From Pseudomonas fluorescens (GTDB taxonomy: Bacteria > Pseudomonadota > Gammaproteobacteria > Pseudomonadales > Pseudomonadaceae), in assembly GCF_902497875.1 (NCBI RefSeq), contig NZ_CABVHY010000033.1, forward strand, positions 22,300 to 86,299: DNA of 64,000 bases. Reading direction: 5' to 3'. Under the pieces are notes generated by a model, which was not told the origin of the DNA, did no database searches, and saw only the letters and a list, made by a program, of their open reading frames with translations. The position numbers and the translations under genes were made by a program. Of this stretch, positions 35,330 through 44,488 are shown piece by piece. Each line of letters starts with the position of its first letter. Within the stretch, counting starts at the first letter, position 1.

Positions 35330-36091
35330 TCACTTCAAACGGCCCGATAAAAATTGCTGCAAACGCTCGCTTTGCGGCTGATCGAGAATCTCTGCACTGC
35401 CCTGCTCCTCGACCCGACCTTGATGCAGAAACAGCACCTGGCTGGACACTTGTCGGGCAAAACCCATTTCGTGGGTCACCATCAGCATGGTACGACCTTC
35501 CTCTGCCAGCGCCTGTATTACCTTTAGTACTTCCCCCACCAGTTCCGGATCGAGTGCCGAGGTCGGCTCGTCGAACAGCAGAATTTGCGGTTCCACCGCC
35601 AGGGCCCGGGCAATCGCCACTCGCTGCTGCTGACCGCCGGATAGAAACGCCGGGTATTGCTCGGCGACTCGTTGTGGCAAACCGACTTTGTCCAGATACG
35701 CACGGGCGCTCGTCTCGGCATCCTTGCGGCTGATGCCCAGCACGCGGCATGGCGCCAGCGTGATGTTTTCCAGAACCGTCAGGTGGCTCCACAGATTGAA
35801 ATGCTGGAACACCATGGCCAGGCGCGTGCGCAGCCGCTGCAACTGCGCCGGGCTCGATACTCGCATACCGCCTGCGGCTGGCCGGGTGGCGATCCGTTCA
35901 CCGTCCAGTTCGATGGAACCTTCGTCCGCCCGCTCAAGGAAGTTGATACAACGCAACATGGTGCTTTTCCCGGAGCCACTGGCGCCGATCATGCTCACCA
36001 CATCGCCGGCCCGCGCTTTCAACGAGACGCCCTTGAGCACCTCATTGTCACCAAAACGTTTATACAGATTTTCGACTGTCAGTTTGTACAT
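35330..36091 (-). CDS. Polar amino acid ABC transporter ATPase (HisP/AotP type)
   Basis: 254 residues from ATG 36091 (AGGAG upstream); the longer frame adds 17 unlikely residues. Walker A GASGSGKST, Q-loop VFQHFNLWSHLTV, signature LSGGQQQR, Walker B ILLFDEPTSALD and switch His in MVTHEMGFA are all intact. Length and wording match HisP/AotP ATPases for basic amino acids. It is fourth in the transporter operon and is followed 12 nt later by the Lrp-type regulator. Confidence 0.93.
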   Translation of the reverse strand: MYKLTVENLYKRFGDNEVLKGVSLKARAGDVVSMIGASGSGKSTMLRCINFLERADEGSIELDGERIATRPAAGGMRVSSPAQLQRLRTRLAMVFQHFNLWSHLTVLENITLAPCRVLGISRKDAETSARAYLDKVGLPQRVAEQYPAFLSGGQQQRVAIARALAVEPQILLFDEPTSALDPELVGEVLKVIQALAEEGRTMLMVTHEMGFARQVSSQVLFLHQGRVEEQGSAEILDQPQSERLQQFLSGRLK

Positions 36092-36170
36092 GAAAGACTC
36101 CTGGAGCCGGACCGCTGTCGGCACAGCTCTGGACAGAAACAAGGGAAGTGAAAAAGCGTCGGCAACGGCT

Positions 36171-36881
36171 TCAGTGAGCCGGCCCGAGAAAGCTCAGCCA
36201 GCGCTTCTCGGCCAGGCGGAATGCGCCCACCAGCCCGAAAGACAGCGCCAGGTACAACAGCGCGGCAATACCGAATGCCTGGAAGGTCATGAAGGTCGCG
36301 GAGTTGGCGTCGCGGGCGACCTTGAGGATGTCTGGAATGGTCGCGGTAAAGGCCACGGAAGTCGCATGCAGCATCAGGATCACTTCGTTGCTGTAATACG
36401 GCAGTGCCCGGCGCAACGCCGACGGCAGGATCAGCCGCAGGTACAAACGCCAGCCACTCAAGCCATAGGCTTGGGCCGCTTCGATTTCACCGTAGGGAAT
36501 GCTGCGAATCGCCCCGGCGAAGATTTCCACGGTGTAGGCGCAGGTGTTGAGGGTGAACGCCAGCAAGGTGCAATTCATCGCATCGCGAAAAAAAGCTTCC
36601 AGCAGCGGCTGGGAACGAACCACTGCAATGCCGTAGATCCCGCTGTAGCAAATCAGCAACTGGATATACAGCGGCGTACCGCGAAACACATAGGTGAACA
36701 GCTGAACCGGCCAGCGCAGCACACCCCAGCGCGAAACCCGCAAAATCGCCAGGGGCAGCGAAAGAAAGAACCCGAGGACGATGCTTACGCACAGCAACCA
36801 CAAGGTCATTGCCAGCCCGGTGAAGTTATAGCCGTCGCTGAAGAGAAAGGGTTTCCAGTACTCCGAAAGCAACTCGATCAT
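36171..36881 (-). CDS. Amino acid ABC permease (HisM/AotM type)
   Basis: 236 residues with five hydrophobic segments. The EAA loop is EIEAAQAYGLSGWRLYLRLILPSALRRALP, and LFTYVFRGTPLYIQLLICYSG is the typical HisM N-terminal motif. Its start overlaps the stop of the upstream permease by 4 nt (36878-36881). It forms a heterodimeric membrane channel with that permease. Substrate inferred as arginine/ornithine-type from the neighbouring genes. Confidence 0.92.
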   Translation of the reverse strand: MIELLSEYWKPFLFSDGYNFTGLAMTLWLLCVSIVLGFFLSLPLAILRVSRWGVLRWPVQLFTYVFRGTPLYIQLLICYSGIYGIAVVRSQPLLEAFFRDAMNCTLLAFTLNTCAYTVEIFAGAIRSIPYGEIEAAQAYGLSGWRLYLRLILPSALRRALPYYSNEVILMLHATSVAFTATIPDILKVARDANSATFMTFQAFGIAALLYLALSFGLVGAFRLAEKRWLSFLGPAH

Positions 36882-37603
36882 CGCGTCATCCCCCGCACGC
36901 CCTGGTTGTAACGCCGCTCAAGCACCCGCAGCACATAGTTCGAGGCACTGGTGATCAGCAGGTACAGCGCTGCCGCCAACAGCAGGAAATCCAGCATGTT
37001 GAAGGTGCTTTTGCCAGCCTCCTGGGCGACCTTGACCAGGTCCGACAAGCCAATGATCGATACCAGCGCCGTGGCCTTGAGCAGTACCAGCCAGTTGTTG
37101 CCAAGGCTCGGCAAAGCGAAGCGCATCATTTGCGGGAACACCACGAAGCGAAACCGTTGCCAGCGGTTCAAGCCAAACGCCGCACCGGCTTCTTGCTGGC
37201 CCCGTGGGACGCTGAGAATCGCTCCGCGAAAGGTCTCGGTGAAGTAGGCGCCATAGATAAACCCCAGGGTAATGATCCCGGCCACGAACGGATCAATTTC
37301 CATATAGGGCCAGTCCATGGCCTCGGTCAGGCTGCTCAACCAGCCTTGCAGGCTGTAGAAAATCAGCAGCATCAACACCAGATCGGGAACGCCGCGGATC
37401 AGTGTCGTGTAGAAGGTCGCCGGCAGGTTGAGGATGCGCAGCGGCGACAGTTTGGCGGCCGCACCCAGCAGGCCCATCAACATGCTCACCAGCAACGAAA
37501 GAAACGACAGCTTGAGCGTCACCCAGGTGCCATGCAGCAACAGAGGGCCATAGCCCTGCAGGGCCGACACGTCGAGGCCCAGAATATTCAGGAAGAAATT
37601 CAC
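36878..37603 (-). CDS. Amino acid ABC permease (HisQ/AotQ type)
   Basis: 241 residues from GTG 37603, preceded by GGGTGA at good spacing; a GTG at 37612 and longer starts are possible but lack an SD. Family motifs: LHGTWVTLKLSFLSLLVSM, FYTTLIRGVPDLVLMLLIFYS and the EAA loop QQEAGAAFGLNRWQRFRFVVFPQMMRFALP. Five membrane segments. It pairs with the overlapping HisM-type permease. Confidence 0.91.
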   Translation of the reverse strand: MNFFLNILGLDVSALQGYGPLLLHGTWVTLKLSFLSLLVSMLMGLLGAAAKLSPLRILNLPATFYTTLIRGVPDLVLMLLIFYSLQGWLSSLTEAMDWPYMEIDPFVAGIITLGFIYGAYFTETFRGAILSVPRGQQEAGAAFGLNRWQRFRFVVFPQMMRFALPSLGNNWLVLLKATALVSIIGLSDLVKVAQEAGKSTFNMLDFLLLAAALYLLITSASNYVLRVLERRYNQGVRGMTR

Positions 37604-37678
37604 GTCAGTCACCCGTCTTGATTTGCCGCAGCCGGACGCTGCGTCGCACAGGGCGATGCAGCGTGGTCGGTGCAAGGA

Positions 37679-38458
37679 TCAGTTGTTGTAGAGGTCGAGA
37701 TCGCCGAAGTGTTTCTGCTGGATCTGCGCGTAGATGCCCTTTTCATGCAGGGCCTTGATGGCGGCATTGAGCATGCCTTTGAGTTCGTCGTTGTCCTTGC
37801 GCAGGCCAATGGCGATTTCCGACGGTACCAACGGGTCACTGATACCCTGGCTGTTCTGGAAGTCGGCGCCTTGTGGCGACTTCAGGAAACTCATTTCCGC
37901 TTGCAGCTTGTCCTGGATCGAGGCATCGAGACGCCCGAAAACCAGATCCGCATAGACCTGGTCCTGACTCTGATAGGCCCGCAGCTGCACACCACCCGGA
38001 GCCAGTCTGGCTTTGGCGTAAGTCTCCTGAATCGTGCCCTGCATGTAGCCGATCACCTTGCCCTTGAGGGATTGCGCGGTGGGCTCCAGGCCGGAATCCT
38101 TGCGGGTGACAATCGCGGTCGGGCCGGCGTACAGACGGTCAGAGAAGTCGATCTGTTTCTTGCGGGCGTCGGTCACTGTCATCGACGACTCGATCGCATC
38201 GAACTTGCCGGCCTTGAGAGCAGGAATCAGCCCGTCGAAGTCATTGCTGACCCACACGCACTTGAGCTTGAGCTCGGCGCAGATGGCATTGCCCAGGTCC
38301 ACGCCAAAACCTTGCACGCCGCCATCGGCGGTGGTCGATTCGAACGGTGGGTAGCTTGGATTCACGCCAAATCGCAGTTCTTTCCACTCTTTGGCGCTAG
38401 CGCCTGTGGTGCAGAACAGCACCGCGAGTACCGGCAAGGTCAGCCATTTCTTGTTCAT
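37679..38458 (-). CDS. Periplasmic amino acid-binding protein (ArgT/AotJ type)
   Basis: 259 residues from ATG 38458 (MNKKWLTLPVLAVLFC), with a signal peptide ending about residue 22 (TTGASA). Solute-binding family 3 landmarks: LRFGVNPSYPPFESTTADG, GFGVDLGNAICAELKLKCVWV, FDGLIPALKAGKFDAIESSMTVTDAR and FSDRLYAGPTAIV. The pattern fits the lysine/arginine/ornithine-binding group. First gene of the transporter operon, with a 75-nt gap before the HisQ-type permease, which is common where the binding protein is made in excess. Confidence 0.92.
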   Translation of the reverse strand: MNKKWLTLPVLAVLFCTTGASAKEWKELRFGVNPSYPPFESTTADGGVQGFGVDLGNAICAELKLKCVWVSNDFDGLIPALKAGKFDAIESSMTVTDARKKQIDFSDRLYAGPTAIVTRKDSGLEPTAQSLKGKVIGYMQGTIQETYAKARLAPGGVQLRAYQSQDQVYADLVFGRLDASIQDKLQAEMSFLKSPQGADFQNSQGISDPLVPSEIAIGLRKDNDELKGMLNAAIKALHEKGIYAQIQQKHFGDLDLYNN

Positions 38459-38735
38459 CTTCTTGAGTCCCGATTTATTTGGATTTATCGCGGCCTGGTA
38501 CAGGTCCGAGCCACATTTATGGGCAGGAGCAGAGAGTCGATGCGGCATTCACCGCAACAGGGTTGTTATTGTTTTTAATGGGTGCGTCGCCACACCCTCC
38601 CTGAAACCCTTGGCGCAGACGGCTTCAACGGGAAGTCCAGAATGCCGACAGAACGCCTTGGGCAGGTGTCGTAACGGCCTGCGCAGACAGACCAGTTGTG
38701 CTGATAAGGGCTATTTGACAGCCGAATCGGTCGTT

Positions 38736-38834
38736 GTGGGAGCGAGCTTGCTCGCGATGGACTCAAGGGCGGGCGCGTTTATTCAGAAAACACGCATTAT
38801 CGTTAACGTCCATCGCGAGCAAGCTCGCTCCTAC
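38736..38834. repeat. REPIN (family B) upstream of the valine-catabolic pair
   Basis: Arms GTGGGAGCGAGCTTGCTCGC and GCGAGCAAGCTCGCTCCTAC. The 50-nt spacer (ACTCAAGGGCGG...AACACGC...CGTTAACGTC) is nearly the reverse complement of the one at 22257-22354. The rest of the 504-nt gap 38459-38962 shows no gene. Confidence 0.9.
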
Positions 38835-38962
38835 GGGACTGCAAAAATGCACACCCAACCTGCAGTTATCCGGGTTGTACAGGGCAAATTTGCACTGTTA
38901 CGATCCATCATCGTTCGCGCGCGAGCATTTCTATAAAGAACAATAAAAGCAGGGAGTTAGTG

Positions 38963-40069
38963 ATGACTGCTCAGGTTTCTTCCCAAGTGACACGGGACAT
39001 CGACGCCACACAAAACGAAGTGCTGGCCCAGGTCCGCAACCAGATTGGCCATCTGACCCTCAACCGCCCCGCCGGTCTCAATGCCATTACCCTGAACATG
39101 GTCCGCTGCCTGCAACAGCAACTTGACGCCTGGGCCGATGACCCGCAGGTGCATGCGGTGGTCTTGCGCGGTGCCGGTGAAAAGGCCTTTTGCGCCGGGG
39201 GCGACATCCGCACGCTGTACGACAGCTTCAAAAACGGGCAAACCCTGCACCAGGAGTTTTTCGTCGAGGAATACGCCCTCGACCTGGCCATCCACCACTA
39301 CCCCAAACCGGTGCTGGCGCTGATGGACGGATTTGTCCTCGGCGGTGGCATGGGGTTGGTGCAAGGCGCAGACCTTCGGGTGGTCACCGAACGCAGCCGT
39401 CTGGCGATGCCGGAAGTGGCCATCGGTTATTTCCCGGATGTCGGTGGCAGCTATTTCCTGCCGCGCATCCCTGGTGAACTGGGGATCTACCTCGGCGTCA
39501 GTGGCGTGCAGATCCGCGCCGCCGATGCGCTGTATTGCGGATTGGCCGATTGGTACCTGGAAAGCGACAAACTGGCGGTGCTGGATCAGCGCCTCGACAG
39601 CCTGCAGTGGCACGACACTCCGCTCAAGGACCTGCAAGGTCTTCTGGCCACACTCGCCGTGCAACAACTGCCTGATGCCCCCTTGCACGCCCTGCGTCCG
39701 GCCATTGACCATTTCTTCGCCCTGCCCGACGTGCCGAGCATCGTCGAGCAGTTGCGCGAAGTGACGGTTGCCGACAGCCACGAGTGGGCCCTGAGCACCG
39801 CCACACTGCTGGAAAGCCGCTCGCCGCTGGCAATGGGCGTAACCTTGGAGATGCTGCGTCGCGGTCGCCATCTGAGCCTGGAGGCATGCTTCGCCCTGGA
39901 GCTGCATCTGGACCGTCAGTGGTTCGAACGAGGCGACTTGATTGAAGGCGTGCGCGCCTTGCTGATCGACAAAGACAAGACACCGCGCTGGAACCCGCCG
40001 ACCCTGCACGCCCTCGACGGCGAGCAGGTCGCGAGTTTCTTCTGCGGTTTCGACACGAGTGGGAGCTGA
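38963..40069 (+). CDS. 3-hydroxyisobutyryl-CoA hydrolase (crotonase superfamily)
   Basis: 368 residues from ATG 38963 (AGGGAG upstream); a GTG directly before it is in frame. Longer than ordinary enoyl-CoA hydratases, as expected for HIBYL-CoA hydrolases. Motifs: GAGEKAFCAGGDIRTLYDS, MDGFVLGGGMGLVQGADLRVV (oxyanion hole) and MPEVAIGYFPDVGGSYFLPRIPG with the catalytic Glu/Asp pair. It releases 3-hydroxyisobutyrate in valine degradation. The acyl-CoA dehydrogenase gene follows 3 nt later. Confidence 0.9.
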   Translation: MTAQVSSQVTRDIDATQNEVLAQVRNQIGHLTLNRPAGLNAITLNMVRCLQQQLDAWADDPQVHAVVLRGAGEKAFCAGGDIRTLYDSFKNGQTLHQEFFVEEYALDLAIHHYPKPVLALMDGFVLGGGMGLVQGADLRVVTERSRLAMPEVAIGYFPDVGGSYFLPRIPGELGIYLGVSGVQIRAADALYCGLADWYLESDKLAVLDQRLDSLQWHDTPLKDLQGLLATLAVQQLPDAPLHALRPAIDHFFALPDVPSIVEQLREVTVADSHEWALSTATLLESRSPLAMGVTLEMLRRGRHLSLEACFALELHLDRQWFERGDLIEGVRALLIDKDKTPRWNPPTLHALDGEQVASFFCGFDTSGS

Positions 40070-40072
40070 GCC

Positions 40073-41224
40073 ATGCACGACCTTGAATTGAGTGAAGAGC
40101 AAGTCATGATCCGCGACATGGCCCGGGACTTCGCCCGCCGTGAAATCGCCCCCCATGCTCAGGCCTGGGAAAAGGCCGGCTGGATCGATGACGCGCTGGT
40201 GGCGAAGATGGGCGAGCTGGGCTTGCTCGGCATGGTGGTTCCCGAGGAATGGGGCGGCACCTATGTCGACTACGTGGCCTACGCCCTGGCGGTGGAAGAA
40301 ATCTCCGCCGGTGACGGCGCGACCGGGGCCTTGATGAGCATCCACAACTCGGTGGGCTGCGGGCCGGTGCTCAATTACGGTACCGAGGAACAGAAGCAGA
40401 CCTGGCTGCCGGATCTGGCCAGCGGCCAGGCCATCGGCTGTTTCGCCCTGACCGAACCTCAGGCCGGTTCCGAAGCCCACAACCTGCGCACCCGCGCCGA
40501 ACTGCGCGACGGTCAGTGGGTGATCAACGGCGCCAAGCAATTCGTCAGCAACGGCAAACGGGCCAAGCTGGCGATTGTCTTTGCAGTCACTGATCCGGAT
40601 CTGGGTAAAAAGGGCATTTCCGCGTTCCTGGTACCGACCGACACCCCGGGCTTTATCGTCGACCGGACCGAACACAAGATGGGCATCCGCGCCTCGGACA
40701 CCTGCGCCGTGACCCTCAACCAATGCACCATTCCCGAAGCCAACCTGTTGGGTGAGCGCGGCAAGGGCCTGGCGATTGCCCTGTCGAATCTGGAAGGCGG
40801 TCGAATCGGCATCGCCGCGCAAGCCCTGGGCATTGCCCGTGCGGCCTTCGAAGCGGCACTGGCTTATTCGCGCGACCGGGTACAGTTCGACAAACCGATC
40901 ATCGAGCACCAGAGCATCGCCAACCTGCTGGCGGACATGCACACCCGCCTGAACGCGGCGCGCTTGTTGATTCTGCATGCAGCGCGGTTGCGCAGTGCCG
41001 GCAAACCCTGCCTGTCGGAAGCCTCACAAGCCAAGCTGTTTGCTTCGGAGATGGCGGAAAAGGTCTGTTCCTCCGCAATACAGATCCACGGCGGCTACGG
41101 GTATCTGGAAGATTATCCGGTGGAGCGCTACTACCGCGATGCGCGGATTACCCAGATCTATGAAGGATCGAGCGAGATACAGCGGATGGTGATTGCGCGG
41201 GATTTGAAGAACTATCAGATCTGA
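40073..41224 (+). CDS. Acyl-CoA dehydrogenase, probably isobutyryl-CoA type
   Basis: 383 residues. The full acyl-CoA dehydrogenase fold is visible: FALTEPQAGSEAHNLRTRA (FAD/substrate), NGAKQFVSNGKRA, YSRDRVQFDKPIIEHQSIANLLADM and the C-terminal IQIHGGYGYLEDYPVERYYRD with catalytic Glu in QIYEGSSEIQ. It is coupled (3-nt gap) to the HIBYL-CoA hydrolase, so isobutyryl-CoA from valine is the likeliest substrate. It ends just before a family A REPIN and a convergent operon. Confidence 0.92.
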   Translation: MHDLELSEEQVMIRDMARDFARREIAPHAQAWEKAGWIDDALVAKMGELGLLGMVVPEEWGGTYVDYVAYALAVEEISAGDGATGALMSIHNSVGCGPVLNYGTEEQKQTWLPDLASGQAIGCFALTEPQAGSEAHNLRTRAELRDGQWVINGAKQFVSNGKRAKLAIVFAVTDPDLGKKGISAFLVPTDTPGFIVDRTEHKMGIRASDTCAVTLNQCTIPEANLLGERGKGLAIALSNLEGGRIGIAAQALGIARAAFEAALAYSRDRVQFDKPIIEHQSIANLLADMHTRLNAARLLILHAARLRSAGKPCLSEASQAKLFASEMAEKVCSSAIQIHGGYGYLEDYPVERYYRDARITQIYEGSSEIQRMVIARDLKNYQI

Positions 41225-41227
41225 AGC

Positions 41228-41329
41228 AAAAGATCGCAGCCTATCGGCAGCTCCTACAGGATTTGCGTACACCCGGTATTAACGGGTGAACGCGGTCGGT
41301 GTGTGAGCTGCCGCAGGCTGCGATCTTTT
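41228..41329. repeat. REPIN (family A) between convergent operons
   Basis: AAAAGATCGCAGCCTATCGG and GCTGCCGCAGGCTGCGATCT face each other across about 60 bp (41228-41329). It fills the gap between the plus-strand dehydrogenase stop and the minus-strand enoyl-CoA hydratase stop, where it may act as a bidirectional transcription end. The left and right arms are imperfectly matched (TATCGG against CCGCAG). Confidence 0.85.
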
Positions 41330-41342
41330 CAAGGCACCAACA

Positions 41343-42116
41343 TCACTTCCCTTTGAACTGCGCCGCACGCTTGTCAATAAACGCCGCCATCCCTTCCTTG
41401 CGATCTTCAATGGCAAACGCCGCATGGAATACCCGGCGTTCGAAACGCACGCCTTCGGACAGGCTGACTTCAAAGGCGCGGTTGACGCTTTCCTTGACCA
41501 TCATCGCGATCGGCAGGGATTTGCTGGCAATCACTGTGGCCACTTTCAGCGCTTCTTCCAGCAGTTCATCCACCGGTACGATGCGCGCAACGATCCCGGC
41601 ACGCTCGGCTTCCACCGCATCGATCAAGCGCCCGCTCAGGCACATTTCCATGGACTTGGCCTTGCCCACCGCACGGGTCAGGCGCTGGGTGCCGCCCATG
41701 CCCGGCAGCACGCCGAGGTTGATTTCCGGCTGGCCGAATTTGGCGTTGTCGCCGGCCAGGATGAAGTCGCACATCAACGCCAATTCACAGCCACCGCCCA
41801 GGGCAAACCCGGCGACCGCGGCGATGATCGGCTTGCGGCGGCTGGCCACCCGGTCACTGTCGCTGAACAGATCGTCGATGTAGATCTGCGGATAGGTCAG
41901 CTCGGCCATTTCCTTGATGTCGGCACCGGCGGCGAAGGCCTTCTTCGAACCGGTGAGCACGATGCAGCCGATTTCGGGGTTGGCTTCCAGGCCATCCAGC
42001 GCCTGATTCAGCTCGCTGACGATCTGCGCATTGAGCGCATTCAAGGCTTGTGGGCGGTTGAGGGTAATCAGACCGACGCGGCCGTGGATTTCCAACAAAA
42101 TCGTTTCATAGCTCAT
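41343..42116 (-). CDS. Enoyl-CoA hydratase
   Basis: 257 residues, classical crotonase. GSKKAFAAGADIKEMAE and AAVAGFALGGGCELALMCDFILA form the oxyanion hole, and GQPEINLGVLPGMGGTQRLTRAVG carries the two catalytic Glu residues. Last gene of the five-gene minus-strand operon, 29 nt after the acyl-CoA dehydrogenase. Expected to hydrate tiglyl-CoA or crotonyl-type intermediates in isoleucine or short-chain fatty acid degradation. Confidence 0.93.
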   Translation of the reverse strand: MSYETILLEIHGRVGLITLNRPQALNALNAQIVSELNQALDGLEANPEIGCIVLTGSKKAFAAGADIKEMAELTYPQIYIDDLFSDSDRVASRRKPIIAAVAGFALGGGCELALMCDFILAGDNAKFGQPEINLGVLPGMGGTQRLTRAVGKAKSMEMCLSGRLIDAVEAERAGIVARIVPVDELLEEALKVATVIASKSLPIAMMVKESVNRAFEVSLSEGVRFERRVFHAAFAIEDRKEGMAAFIDKRAAQFKGK

Positions 42117-42145
42117 GAACAGGTTCCTGATTCAAATGGAGTGAG

Positions 42146-43273
42146 TCAAAGATTGCGCGAAATCACCATGCGCTGAATGTCGCTGGTGCCTTCATAGATC
42201 TGGCAGACCCGCACGTCGCGGTAAATGCGTTCCAGCGGGAAGTCGCTCAAATAGCCATAGCCACCGAGGGTTTGCAAGGCCGCAGAGCAGACCTTCTCGG
42301 CCATTTCCGAGGCGAACAGCTTGGCCATCGACGCTTCGACCAGCGCCGGCTTGCCGCTGTCGCGCAGGGCTGCGGCGTAATGCACCATCTGCCGGGCGAC
42401 TGCGATCTGGGTGGCCATGTCCGCCAGACGAAAAGCCACGGCCTGGTGCTCGATCAGGGTCTTGCCGAAGCTTTCCCGCTCGCGGGCATAGTCGCGTGCG
42501 GCTTCAAAGGCGGCGCGGGCCATGCCCACCGATTGCGAGGCAATGCCGACACGCCCGCCTTCGAGGTTGGCGAGGGCGATTCTGTAGCCTTCACCCTCCT
42601 CGCCCAGGCGATTGGCGACCGGCACTTTCACGTCTTCGAACAGAATCTGGCAAGTGTCCGAGGCATGCTGGCCGAGTTTGTCTTCGATCCGCGCGACCTT
42701 GTAGCCCGGCGAGTCGGTCGGCACGATAAACGCGCTGATGCCGCGCTTGCCGGCACTCGGATCGGTCACTGCAAATACAATCACCACCCCGGCGTTTTGC
42801 CCGGAGGTGATGAACTGTTTGCAGCCATTGAGAACGTAGTGGTCGCCGTTCAGTCGAGCCCGGGTTTTCAGGCCGCTGGCGTCGGAGCCGGCCTGGGGTT
42901 CGGTCAGGGCAAAGGCCCCGAGCATCGCGCCGCTGGCCAGGGGTTTGAGGAATTGCTCTTTCTGTTGATCGTTGCCGTACTTGAGGATCGGTACGCAACC
43001 CACCGAGTTGTGCACGCTCATGATGGTCGAGCAGGCGCCGTCACCGGCGGCTATTTCTTCCAGGGCCATGGCGTAGGCCAGGTAACCGGTATCGCACCCG
43101 CCCCACTGCTCCGGCACCAGCATGCCGAAGAAACCCAGCGCGGCCATCTCGCCGATAGCCTCTTTGGGAAAGCGGTGTTCACGATCCCACTCGGCGGCGA
43201 AGGGTTTCAGGCGTTCCTGGGCAAACTGCCGGGCCGCTTCGCTGATCTGTAGTTGTTCGTCATTGGGCAGCAT
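42146..43273 (-). CDS. Short/branched-chain acyl-CoA dehydrogenase
   Basis: 375 residues. Family motifs: FALTEPQAGSDASGLKTRARL, NGCKQFITSGQNAG, YARERESFGKTLIEHQAVAFRLADMA, LQTLGGYGYLSDFPLERIYRD and catalytic Glu in QIYEGTSDIQ. It lies 9 nt after the thiolase in the operon. The companion SDR dehydrogenase and thiolase suggest 2-methylbutyryl-CoA (isoleucine) as substrate; butyryl-CoA is an alternative. Confidence 0.92.
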   Translation of the reverse strand: MLPNDEQLQISEAARQFAQERLKPFAAEWDREHRFPKEAIGEMAALGFFGMLVPEQWGGCDTGYLAYAMALEEIAAGDGACSTIMSVHNSVGCVPILKYGNDQQKEQFLKPLASGAMLGAFALTEPQAGSDASGLKTRARLNGDHYVLNGCKQFITSGQNAGVVIVFAVTDPSAGKRGISAFIVPTDSPGYKVARIEDKLGQHASDTCQILFEDVKVPVANRLGEEGEGYRIALANLEGGRVGIASQSVGMARAAFEAARDYARERESFGKTLIEHQAVAFRLADMATQIAVARQMVHYAAALRDSGKPALVEASMAKLFASEMAEKVCSAALQTLGGYGYLSDFPLERIYRDVRVCQIYEGTSDIQRMVISRNL

Positions 43274-43282
43274 AAGGATTCC

Positions 43283-44476
43283 TTAATACAAAACTTCAAC
43301 AGCCATGGCCGTCGCTTCGCCGCCGCCGATGCAGATGGCCGCCACGCCGCGATGCAGGCCTTTCTGGCGCAGGGCCGAGAGCAGCGTCACCAGGATCCGC
43401 GCACCGGAGGCACCGATCGGGTGGCCCAGGGCGCAGGCGCCGCCGTGGATGTTGACCTTTTCATGGGGGATTTCCAGTTTGCTCATGGTCACCAGACTGA
43501 CCACCGCAAAGGCTTCGTTGATCTCGAACAGCTCGACCTCATCCAGCGACCAGCCGGTCTTTTCCATCAGCTTCTTGATCGCACCGACCGGTGCCACCGG
43601 GAACAAGCCCGGAGTATCGGCGAATGCCGCATGGCCGTGAATCACTGCCAAGGGCTTGAGGCCGCGGTTTTGCGCCTCGGAACGGCGCATCAACAGCAAT
43701 GCCGCGGCACCGTCGGAAATCGAGCTGGAGTTGGCTGCGGTCACCGTGCCGCCTTCGCGGAACGCCGGCTTCAGGCTGGAGATCTTGTCCAGCCTGGCCT
43801 TGGGCGGTTGTTCATCGTCGATGATCAGCTTCTGCTCTTTGCCGACCATGACCTGCAATGACACGATCTCGGCGGCGAAACTGCCGTCGCTGATGGCCTT
43901 TTGGGCACGGGTTGTCGACGCAATGGCAAACTCATCCTGGGTTTCGCGACTGAAGCCGTTGGCTTCGGCGCAATCCTCGGCAAAGGTGCCCATCAGGCGA
44001 CCCTTGTCGTAGGCATCTTCCAGCCCGTCGAGGAACATATGGTCGATGACCTGGCCATGGCCCATGCGGTAGCCACTACGGGCGCGGTCCAGCAGGTACG
44101 GTGCGTTGGACATGCTTTCCATGCCGCCGGCAATCACCACCTCGGCGCTGCCGGCAACGAGCATGTCGTGGGCGAGAATGGCCGCTTCCATGCCGGAACC
44201 GCACATCTTGTTCAGGGTGGTGCAGCGGGTCGACTTGTCGAGCCCGGCGCCCAGCGCCGCCTGGCGCGCAGGTGCCTGGCCGAGACCGGCCGGGAGCACG
44301 CAGCCGAACAACACTTCGTCCACAGCCTCGGGGGCAACACCGGAGCGCTCGACTGCGGCGCGGATCGCGGCGGCACCCAGTTGCGGTGCGGTGAGGCTTT
44401 TCAGTTCGCCCTGAAAACCACCCATCGGGGTGCGGACGGCGCTGACGATAACAATCGGATCGTGGGAAATAGTCAT
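43283..44476 (-). CDS. Acetyl-CoA acetyltransferase (thiolase)
   Basis: 397 residues with all thiolase residues: nucleophile Cys in LNKMCGSGMEAA, catalytic His in GGACALGHPIGASGAR and second Cys in AICIGGGEATA. Degradative thiolase length. GGAG lies 8 nt before the ATG. In this operon it would cleave 2-methylacetoacetyl-CoA (or acetoacetyl-CoA). Pseudomonas operons with a thiolase beside an HSD10-like dehydrogenase have this composition (fadAx/fadB2x type). Confidence 0.94.
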   Translation of the reverse strand: MTISHDPIVIVSAVRTPMGGFQGELKSLTAPQLGAAAIRAAVERSGVAPEAVDEVLFGCVLPAGLGQAPARQAALGAGLDKSTRCTTLNKMCGSGMEAAILAHDMLVAGSAEVVIAGGMESMSNAPYLLDRARSGYRMGHGQVIDHMFLDGLEDAYDKGRLMGTFAEDCAEANGFSRETQDEFAIASTTRAQKAISDGSFAAEIVSLQVMVGKEQKLIIDDEQPPKARLDKISSLKPAFREGGTVTAANSSSISDGAAALLLMRRSEAQNRGLKPLAVIHGHAAFADTPGLFPVAPVGAIKKLMEKTGWSLDEVELFEINEAFAVVSLVTMSKLEIPHEKVNIHGGACALGHPIGASGARILVTLLSALRQKGLHRGVAAICIGGGEATAMAVEVLY

Positions 44477-44488
44477 GACAAATACTCC

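Noticed and set aside
38957..40978. 673-codon minus-strand open frame
   Set aside because: It lies opposite two clearly real genes (3-hydroxyisobutyryl-CoA hydrolase and acyl-CoA dehydrogenase); it is a high-GC antisense shadow with His/Gln/Gly-rich composition and no domain.
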